From Betaproteobacteria bacterium (GTDB lineage Bacteria > Pseudomonadota > Gammaproteobacteria > Burkholderiales > SG8-39): a stretch of DNA of 11,331 nucleotides. The DNA lies in NCBI GenBank assembly GCA_007280315.1, contig QYQC01000045.1:1-11331 (forward strand), written 5' to 3'. The translations under genes and the position numbers were made by a program. Shown here in pieces: positions 5,952 through 11,331 of this stretch. The notes under the pieces are model-generated. The model saw only the letters and a program-made list of their open reading frames with translations. It had not been told where the DNA came from and ran no database searches. Position 1 is the first letter of the stretch. Each line of letters begins with the position of its first letter.

Positions 5952-6771
5952 CGCGCCTGCGACCTCGGACAAGCTGCACAAGGTGCTGGCTGGCGCCGGG
6001 CTCGGCTCGCGCCGCGAAATGGAGCAATGGATAGCCGCAGGCCGAGTCAGCGTCAATGGCGAGCCGGCGGGAATAGGCACACGTGTCAGCGCCGATGATC
6101 GGTTGCAAGTCGACGGCCGGCCGGTGCGGCTGAAGCGCAACGCGACGGTGCGTGTATTGCTCTACCACAAGCCAGTCGGAGAAATCGTCAGCCGGGACGA
6201 CCCGGATGGCCGACCCGAGGTGTTTGACAAGCTGCCGCGGCTGCGCGCGGCGAAATGGGTCGCGATCGGGCGGCTGGATTTCAATACCAGCGGTTTGCTC
6301 ATATTCACCACTTCCGGCGAACTTGCCAACCGGCTGATGCATCCGCGGCATAGCATCGAGCGCGAGTATGCGGTGCGCGTCTTGGGCGAATTGCGCGAAG
6401 ATCAGATCCAGGCCTTACGCACCGGGGTGCCGCTTGCGGACGGGGAGGCGCATCTGGACAGCATTGCGGACGCCGGCGGGCAGGGCAGCAATCACTGGTA
6501 CAACGTCGTGCTTTCCGAAGGACGAAATCGGGAAGTAAGGCGCCTGTTCGAGGCGCTGAATCTGACGGTGAGCCGTCTGATGCGGGTGCGCTTTGGCCCG
6601 ATTGCACTGCCGTCGCACCTGAAGCGCGGTCAGATGCGCGAACTGGACGACGCCGAAATCGCACGCCTGTACGCCGCGCTGGAGTTCCAGACTCCACCTA
6701 TGGCACCCAAATCCGCCGCTGCGCGGCCGGCGCATGCGGAAGCCCGCGGGCCGGGACGCCGGCGCCGCTGA
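5875..6771 (+). CDS. rluB: 23S rRNA pseudouridine synthase RluB (RsuA/RluB/E/F family)
   Basis: RluB converts U2605 of 23S rRNA (E. coli numbering) to pseudouridine. An S4 RNA-binding domain lies at about residues 32-80 (KLHKVLAGAGLGSRREME). The catalytic motif IGRLDFNTSGLLIFT at 131-145 carries Asp135. The later EGRNREVRRLFEAL at 215-228 is also diagnostic. The only start codon before the S4 domain in this frame is TTG at 5875 (an in-frame TAA lies at 5857-5859). Translation therefore begins 77 nt inside scpB, with no visible Shine-Dalgarno sequence, which suggests coupling to scpB. The first 30 residues are rich in Pro and Arg. The last 25 (from about 274) are rich in Ala, Pro and Arg, ending GPGRRRR, and both are probably disordered RNA-contacting tails. 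Linkage of rluB to scpAB is widespread in bacteria. Confidence 0.93.
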   Translation: MPRKYPPANNRPRPQKTPRRSPPPTSAPATSDKLHKVLAGAGLGSRREMEQWIAAGRVSVNGEPAGIGTRVSADDRLQVDGRPVRLKRNATVRVLLYHKPVGEIVSRDDPDGRPEVFDKLPRLRAAKWVAIGRLDFNTSGLLIFTTSGELANRLMHPRHSIEREYAVRVLGELREDQIQALRTGVPLADGEAHLDSIADAGGQGSNHWYNVVLSEGRNREVRRLFEALNLTVSRLMRVRFGPIALPSHLKRGQMRELDDAEIARLYAALEFQTPPMAPKSAAARPAHAEARGPGRRRR

Positions 6772-6785
6772 TTCGCTGTAGAACC

Positions 6786-6805
6786 TAGCTAAACTTTCCA
6801 AGCTA
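6786..6805 (+). repeat. Short inverted/direct repeat after rluB
   Basis: TAGCT (6786-6790) and AGCTA (6801-6805) form a 5-bp inverted repeat around a 10-nt A/T-rich centre. AGCTAA also occurs as a direct repeat at 6787 and 6801. It sits 14 nt after the rluB stop and about 30 bp upstream of the rimP -35. There is no T-tract, so it is not a convincing terminator. It could be a weak binding site or chance. Confidence 0.25.
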
Positions 6806-6833
6806 AGCATCACATCGCCAAGGACAAAACGGA

Positions 6834-6862
6834 TTGTTCATGGCGCGTTTATCTGCTACAAT
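6834..6862 (+). promoter_or_regulatory. Promoter of the rimP-nusA-infB operon
   Basis: The -35 is TTGTTC (6834-6839), followed by a 17-bp spacer and a -10 of TACAAT (6857-6862), which has 5 of 6 consensus matches. TGC directly before it (6854-6856) makes it a TGN-extended -10. Transcription should start near 6869 and give a leader of about 53 nt before the rimP ATG. This is the best sigma70-type promoter in the window, lying in the largest gap and before an operon that usually has its own promoter. Confidence 0.65.
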
Positions 6863-6889
6863 TTAAGTCTGTTGAGTGTGGTCAGCGGG

Positions 6890-6910
6890 ATGGGCGGTCA
6901 GCCCATTTTT
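6890..6910 (+). terminator. Terminator-like hairpin in the rimP leader (candidate RimP-leader attenuator)
   Basis: ATGGGC (6890-6895), loop GGTCA and GCCCAT (6901-6906) make a perfect 6-bp GC-rich stem. It runs straight into a T-tract (6906-6910), with possible further G-U pairs using GGG at 6887-6889. It lies between the operon promoter and rimP, so its effect would be to stop transcription of the downstream genes rather than end rluB alone. Proteobacterial rimP-nusA-infB operons are known to carry a predicted attenuator, the Rfam RimP leader, at this place. GGTCAGC occurs twice (6880-6886 and 6896-6902) and may allow alternative pairing. No clear antiterminator stem was found. Confidence 0.6.
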
Positions 6911-6921
6911 CATTTGTGGCT

Positions 6922-7383
6922 ATGGAATTGCAAGGATTGCTGGAAACGACCGTGGGCGGGCTCGGTTACGAGCTGGTCAACGTCGAGTTGTCGAATCGCG
7001 GCAGGATGTTGCGGATTTTTATCGACAAGCCGGCCACGGGCCAGCAGGAAGCACGCACCGGCGGGATTACGGTGGAGGACTGTGCCCGGGTCAGCAATCA
7101 GCTGGCGCGGGTGCTGGAAGTGGAAGAGATAGATTATGACCGGCTCGAGGTGTCATCGCCTGGAATGGACCGGCCGCTGAAGAAAGAAACGGATTTTGCA
7201 CGGTTTGTCGGACGCGAGGCGCGGTTGACCCTGCGAGTGCCGGTTGAAGGCCGGCGGAATTTTGCCGGGGTGATGCGCGCGGTGGCGGCGGGCAGACTGG
7301 AGTTGGAGATTGAAGGCGGTATGGTGAGTCTGGAACTTGCCAATATCGATAAGGCGCGCCTGGTGCCGAAAATAGAATTCTGA
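6922..7383 (+). CDS. rimP: Ribosome maturation factor RimP
   Basis: RimP binds the 30S subunit and helps its assembly by ordering uptake of S12 and other proteins. The 153-residue protein has the N-terminal alpha/beta domain (about 1-85) and a C-terminal SH3-like domain (about 88-153). Key stretches are GLGYELVNVEL (13-23), GITVEDCARVSNQL (48-61), LEVSSPGMDRPL (75-86), RRNFAGVM (111-118) and NIDKARLVP (141-149). A short loop insert (PATGQQEARTG, 37-47) lengthens the N-domain relative to E. coli. The ATG at 6922 is preferred because MELQGLLETTV fits the family start. A GTG at 6916 would add only two residues. Neither has a Shine-Dalgarno sequence, and the U-rich end of the hairpin lies 11 nt upstream. 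The nusA gene follows after 17 nt. Confidence 0.95.
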   Translation: MELQGLLETTVGGLGYELVNVELSNRGRMLRIFIDKPATGQQEARTGGITVEDCARVSNQLARVLEVEEIDYDRLEVSSPGMDRPLKKETDFARFVGREARLTLRVPVEGRRNFAGVMRAVAAGRLELEIEGGMVSLELANIDKARLVPKIEF

Positions 7384-7400
7384 TGTTGGAGGTGCTCTAA

Positions 7401-8888
7401 ATGAGCCGTGAGATTTTGTTGCTGGTGGACGCCCTGGCGCGTGAAAAGAACGTCAATAAGGACGTGGTCTTTGTCGCGTTGGAAATGGCACTCGCCTCGG
7501 CTACCAAGAAACGATTCAGCGACGACGCGGACGTGCGTGTGGCGGTCGATCGCGAATCCGGTGATTTCGAATCGTTCCGCCGCTGGCAGGTCGTGGCCGA
7601 CGAGGCGGTGGAGAATCTGCCGCAACAGATACCGCTTTCAGAGGCGCTCAAACAGCACGCCGATATACAGCTCGAGGAATATATCGAGGAGCCGCTGGAG
7701 CCGATCGAATTCGGGCGCATCGGTGCCCAGGCGGCAAAGCAGGTGATCCTGCAGAAGATTCGGGACGCCGAGCGCGAACAAATCCTTCAGGATTTCCTCG
7801 GCCGTGGCGACAAGTTGGTCACCGGAACGGTGAAACGCATCGAGCGCGGCAGCGCCGTGATCGAATCAGGGCGAATTGAGGCGATACTGCCGCGCGACCA
7901 GATGATTCCGAAAGAGAACCTGCGCGTGGGCGATCGCGTACGCGCCTTGCTGCTGCGCATCGATCGCAATGTCCGCGGTCCGCAGTTGGTGCTGTCGCGT
8001 ACGGCGCCCGAATTCATTATCGAGCTGTTTCGCCTGGAAGTACCCGAAATCGAAGAGAACCTGCTCGAGATCAAGTCGGCTGCGCGCGACCCGGGTGTGC
8101 GCGCCAAGATAGCGGTGTACACCGGCGACAAGCGCATCGATCCCATCGGCACCTGTGTCGGTATGCGCGGCTCGCGCGTGCAGGCGGTAACGGGTGAACT
8201 CGGTGGCGAGCGCGTCGACATCGTTCTGTGGTCGGCCGATCCGGCGCAGTTTGTCATCGGTGCGCTTGCGCCGGCAGATGTATCCAGCATTCTGGTGGAC
8301 GAAGAAAAACACAGCATGGACGTAGTGGTGGACGAAGCAAATCTTGCCATTGCCATCGGTAGAAGCGGTCAGAACGTGCGCCTCGCGTCGGAACTCACCG
8401 GCTGGACCATCAATTTGATGAGCGAAGAGGAATCGGCGAAAAAGCACCAGGAAGAAAGCGCCGGCATCCGCAGCACGTTTATCGAAAAGCTCGACGTCGA
8501 CGAGGAAGTCGCCGACATTCTGATACAGGAAGGCTTCTCCTCGCTGGAGGAGGTCGCCTATGTGCCGATCAACGAAATGCTGGAAATCGAGTCGTTTGAC
8601 GAGAACACGGTGAACGAGCTCAGGAGTCGCGCGCGTAACGCTCTGCTGGTGCAGGAAATCGCGAGCGAGGAGAAAGTCGAGGGCGTGGATCCGAATCTGC
8701 TTGGCCTGGAAGGCATGGACAGCCACATCGCTGCCAAACTTGCCGAGGCCGGCGTGAATACGCGCGACGATCTGGCGGATCTGGCCACCGACGATTTGAT
8801 TGAAATCTGCGCCATGGACACCGAAAAAGCCAAAGCCTTGATCATGAAGGCGCGCGAACATTGGTTCGCGGAAGAGGAAGGGAAGTAG
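7401..8888 (+). CDS. nusA: Transcription termination/antitermination factor NusA
   Basis: NusA binds RNA polymerase and modulates pausing, intrinsic and Rho-dependent termination, and rRNA antitermination. At 495 residues it equals the E. coli length. Domains in order: N-terminal polymerase-binding domain (about 1-125, starting MSREILLLVDALAREKNV), S1 (about 133-200, GTVKRIERGSAVIE), KH1 (about 203-285, with VGMRGSRVQ at 253-261), KH2 (about 286-345, with GRSGQNVRLASEL at 320-332), and two acidic helix-hairpin-helix repeats at about 365-425 and 440-493. In E. coli the C-terminal repeats contact the alpha subunit CTD, lambda N and the protein's own RNA-binding face. A strong Shine-Dalgarno, GGAGGTG at 7388-7394, lies 6 nt before the ATG, far stronger than that of rimP, so NusA may be made at a higher rate. 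The infB gene starts 9 nt after the stop. Confidence 0.97.
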   Translation: MSREILLLVDALAREKNVNKDVVFVALEMALASATKKRFSDDADVRVAVDRESGDFESFRRWQVVADEAVENLPQQIPLSEALKQHADIQLEEYIEEPLEPIEFGRIGAQAAKQVILQKIRDAEREQILQDFLGRGDKLVTGTVKRIERGSAVIESGRIEAILPRDQMIPKENLRVGDRVRALLLRIDRNVRGPQLVLSRTAPEFIIELFRLEVPEIEENLLEIKSAARDPGVRAKIAVYTGDKRIDPIGTCVGMRGSRVQAVTGELGGERVDIVLWSADPAQFVIGALAPADVSSILVDEEKHSMDVVVDEANLAIAIGRSGQNVRLASELTGWTINLMSEEESAKKHQEESAGIRSTFIEKLDVDEEVADILIQEGFSSLEEVAYVPINEMLEIESFDENTVNELRSRARNALLVQEIASEEKVEGVDPNLLGLEGMDSHIAAKLAEAGVNTRDDLADLATDDLIEICAMDTEKAKALIMKAREHWFAEEEGK

Positions 8889-8897
8889 GGGATCGGT

Positions 8898-11331
8898 ATG
8901 GCGCAAACTAGCGTTACACAATTTGCCGGAGAACTCAAAGTGCAGCCATCGGTGCTGCTCGAGCAGCTCAAGGCTGCCGGCGTGCACAAGGATCAGGCAG
9001 AGGACACGCTGAGCGAGCAGGACAAGACGCGGCTGCTCGAGTATCTGCGCAAGGCGCACGGCGCCACCGAGGCGAAGAGCAAGATTACGCTTACGCGCAA
9101 GCAGACGTCCGAGATCAAGAAATCCGACTCCACCGGCAAGTCGCGCACGATTCAGGTCGAAGTTAAAAAGAAGCGCGTGTTCGTCAAGCGCGACGCTGCC
9201 ACAGAAGCGCCGGTAGACGTCCCGGTGATCGAGGCAAAGCCAGCACCGCCCGTGCGGACGTCACCGGTGGACGCGCAGCAACTCGAGCTGCGCGAGCAGG
9301 AGCAAAAGAGGCAATCTGCACTGATTGCGCGCCAGTCGGAGGAATTGCGCGAGAAGCAGGAGCGCGAGAAGAAACTCGCCGATGTCCGGGAAACCGATGA
9401 GAAGCGGGCGCAGGAAGCCCCTGCAAAACCAGGCGCCGAGCAAGCGCCGCCGACCGACGGCACACTGCATAAACCGAAGGTCGATGAAACCGCCAAAGGC
9501 GACAAGAAGAGCCCGAAGAAAAAAACCACGACTATCTGGAAAGACGAAACCGCCAAGCGGCGCACGATCAAGACCCGGGGCGACGTCGGCGGAGCGTCGG
9601 GCTGGCACACGCCCAAAGGCGCGCGCCACAAGCCAGCGCACGCGGAGGAATCGACACAGGCCTTCGCTGCGCCAACGGAGCCGGTGGTGCGCGAAGTCAT
9701 GGTGCCGGAAACCATTACCGTCGCCGATCTGGCGCACAAGATGTCGGTGAAGGCGGCTGCGGTGATCAAGACCCTGATCAAGCTCGGCAGCATGGTCACG
9801 ATCAACCAGGTGCTCGACCAGGAAACCGCCATGATCGTGGTAGAGGACATGGGACACATCGCCAAGCCGGCCAAGCTGGACGAACCCGATACGTTTCTTA
9901 GCGAGGAGCCGCAGGCGCACGAGACGGCGCACGAGTTGCTACCACGCGCCCCGGTGGTAACCGTGATGGGTCACGTCGATCATGGAAAGACCTCGTTGCT
10001 TGATTACATCCGCCGCACGCGCGTCGCCTCGGGCGAGGCCGGGGGTATCACCCAGCATATCGGCGCCTATCACGTGCAGACGCCGCGCGGTATGGTGACC
10101 TTCCTCGATACGCCTGGCCACGAGGCCTTCACCGCCATGCGCGCGCGCGGCGCCAAAGCTACCGACATCGTAATTCTGGTAGTCGCGGCCGATGACGGCG
10201 TGATGCCGCAGACGATAGAGGCGATCGCGCACGCGAAGTCTGCGAATGTGCCGCTGGTGGTGGCAGTCAACAAGATCGACAAGCCGGATGCGAATCTCGA
10301 GCGGGTCAAGCAGGAACTGGTCGCGCAAGGTGTCGTTCCGGAGGAATACGGCGGCGAATCGCCGTTCGTATCCGTATCGGCGAAGACCGGAGCGGGCATC
10401 GACAATCTACTCGAACAAGTGTTGTTGCAGGCAGAGGTGCTGGAGTTGAAGGCAGCGGTGGATGCGCCTGCCAGAGGTCTGGTGATTGAAGCGCGACTGG
10501 ACAAGGGCAAGGGACCGGTCGCAACCGTTCTGATTCAGTCGGGAACGCTGCGCCGCGGCGAGATTCTGCTCGCAGGTTCGGTCTTCGGTCGCGTGCGCGC
10601 GATGCTCGACGAAAACGGACAACCGGTGGAGCAGGCCGGACCGTCGATTCCGGTTGAGATTCAGGGGCTGTCGGATGTGCCGCTTGCAGGCGAGGAGGCG
10701 GTGGCGCTCGCCGATGAGCGCAAGGCGCGTGAAATTGCGTTGTTCCGCCAAGGCAAATTCCGCGAGGTGAAACTGGCCAAGCAGCAGGCGGCAAAACTCG
10801 AGAACATGTTCGAACAGATGGGCGAGGGCGGCATAAGGACGCTGGCATTGCTTATCAAAGCGGATGTCCAGGGTTCGCGCGAGGCGCTGGCGCACGCGCT
10901 GTCGCGCCTGTCCAACGAAGAAGTCAAGGTAAGTGTGGTGCATAGCGGCGTCGGCGCAATTTCCGAGTCCGATATAAATTTGGCGCTCGCCTCGAAGTCG
11001 GTGGTCATCGGTTTCAACACCCGCGCCGACGTCGCCGCCAGAAGGCTGGCCGAAACGCAGGGCGTGGACATCCGCTACTACAACATCATTTACGACGCCG
11101 TTGACGAAGTGAAAGCGGCTCTTTCCGGGATGCTCGCGCCGGAGAAAAAGGAAAGCGTGCTTGGCTCGGTGCAGATCCGCAATATCTACAAGATATCCAA
11201 GGTCGGCACGGTCGCCGGTTGCATGGTGCAGGACGGCTTGATCAAGCGCGGTGCGCGCGTGCGCTTGCTGCGCGACAATGTGGTGATCTTTGATGGTGAG
11301 CTCGATTCGCTCAAACGCTTCAAGGACGATG
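8898..11331 (+). CDS. infB: Translation initiation factor IF2, C-terminus beyond the window (partial)
   Basis: IF2 is the GTPase that brings fMet-tRNA to the 30S subunit and promotes 50S joining. From the ATG at 8898 (Shine-Dalgarno AGGGGA at 8887-8892) the frame stays open to the right edge: 811 full codons. By comparison with E. coli IF2, about 39 residues are missing. In order: IF2N domain 1 (1-55), a basic associated region (about 58-105), a charged coiled-coil-like stretch (127-174), a Lys-rich linker, IF2N domain 2 (about 266-320), then the G domain. Its motifs are GHVDHGKT (358-365), DTPGHE (404-409), NKID (458-461) and SAK (494-496). The C-terminal domains follow, including LIKADVQGSREAL and VHSGVGAISESDI. 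The usual downstream partners, rbfA and truB, would lie past the edge. Confidence 0.97.
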   Translation, partial: MAQTSVTQFAGELKVQPSVLLEQLKAAGVHKDQAEDTLSEQDKTRLLEYLRKAHGATEAKSKITLTRKQTSEIKKSDSTGKSRTIQVEVKKKRVFVKRDAATEAPVDVPVIEAKPAPPVRTSPVDAQQLELREQEQKRQSALIARQSEELREKQEREKKLADVRETDEKRAQEAPAKPGAEQAPPTDGTLHKPKVDETAKGDKKSPKKKTTTIWKDETAKRRTIKTRGDVGGASGWHTPKGARHKPAHAEESTQAFAAPTEPVVREVMVPETITVADLAHKMSVKAAAVIKTLIKLGSMVTINQVLDQETAMIVVEDMGHIAKPAKLDEPDTFLSEEPQAHETAHELLPRAPVVTVMGHVDHGKTSLLDYIRRTRVASGEAGGITQHIGAYHVQTPRGMVTFLDTPGHEAFTAMRARGAKATDIVILVVAADDGVMPQTIEAIAHAKSANVPLVVAVNKIDKPDANLERVKQELVAQGVVPEEYGGESPFVSVSAKTGAGIDNLLEQVLLQAEVLELKAAVDAPARGLVIEARLDKGKGPVATVLIQSGTLRRGEILLAGSVFGRVRAMLDENGQPVEQAGPSIPVEIQGLSDVPLAGEEAVALADERKAREIALFRQGKFREVKLAKQQAAKLENMFEQMGEGGIRTLALLIKADVQGSREALAHALSRLSNEEVKVSVVHSGVGAISESDINLALASKSVVIGFNTRADVAARRLAETQGVDIRYYNIIYDAVDEVKAALSGMLAPEKKESVLGSVQIRNIYKISKVGTVAGCMVQDGLIKRGARVRLLRDNVVIFDGELDSLKRFKDD

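Noticed and set aside
6772..6921. A tRNA gene in the rluB-rimP gap, as found before rimP in E. coli
   Set aside because: No cloverleaf, T-loop (GGTTCGAATCC-like) or CCA end is visible. The gap is accounted for by the promoter and leader hairpin.
7866..9059. A 397-codon minus-strand open frame across the nusA-infB junction
   Set aside because: It is antisense to two unmistakable genes, with composition typical of a shadow frame and no recognisable domain.
1..11331. Mobile element, prophage, defence island or novel multi-gene system
   Set aside because: Every gene is a recognised housekeeping type in conserved order, base composition looks even throughout, and no integrase, transposase, long terminal repeats or spacer arrays were seen.

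Overview
The window is a compact, GC-rich stretch of bacterial housekeeping genes. All but one run on the + strand. The gene content and order (rnm-yciO-M50 protease-trpS-scpA-scpB-rluB-rimP-nusA-infB), the 400-residue TrpRS, the 495-residue NusA with its two C-terminal acidic repeats, and a RimP whose sequence reads like Neisseria and other beta types all suggest a betaproteobacterium (Nitrosomonadales/Burkholderiales-like). A gammaproteobacterium cannot be excluded. This placement comes from recall of families and gene orders, not from a search.

Layout. Positions 1-57 hold the first 19 codons of a leftward gene, probably a gamma-class carbonic-anhydrase-like protein. It diverges from a rightward alpha/beta hydrolase (127-999). 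Next come a PHP-domain phosphatase/exoribonuclease (rnm, 1059-1898) and the TsaC/Sua5-like yciO (1956-2591), a pair also adjacent in E. coli. A small membrane site-2-type metalloprotease of family M50 follows (2622-3284). Then comes a tightly packed block: trpS (3297-4499), scpA (4496-5362), scpB (5346-5951) and rluB (5875-6771). Its junctions overlap by 4, 17 and 77 nt, so translation is probably coupled. A 150-nt gap follows, the longest non-coding stretch in the window. It carries a promoter and a terminator-like hairpin. Then the transcription/translation operon begins: rimP (6922-7383), nusA (7401-8888) and infB (8898 to the window end, lacking about 39 C-terminal residues).

How the genes work together. 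ScpA and ScpB are the kleisin and kite subunits of the SMC condensin. RluB modifies 23S rRNA, RimP matures the 30S subunit, NusA controls elongation, termination and antitermination, and IF2 delivers initiator tRNA. TrpRS charges tRNA-Trp and Rnm trims RNA ends or removes 3',5'-bisphosphate nucleotides. The theme is ribosome and RNA biogenesis plus chromosome organisation.

I saw no mobile element, CRISPR array, tRNA, rRNA, prophage or defence system, and no region over 300 nt without a gene. I do not think an undescribed multi-gene system is present. The points worth a second look are regulatory or structural: a terminator-like hairpin directly before the rimP start codon, a palindrome framing the predicted rnm -10 box, a four-cysteine motif in TrpRS like the known [4Fe-4S] TrpRS motif, recurrent TGN-extended -10 boxes, and a TTG-started rluB that overlaps scpB by 77 nt.
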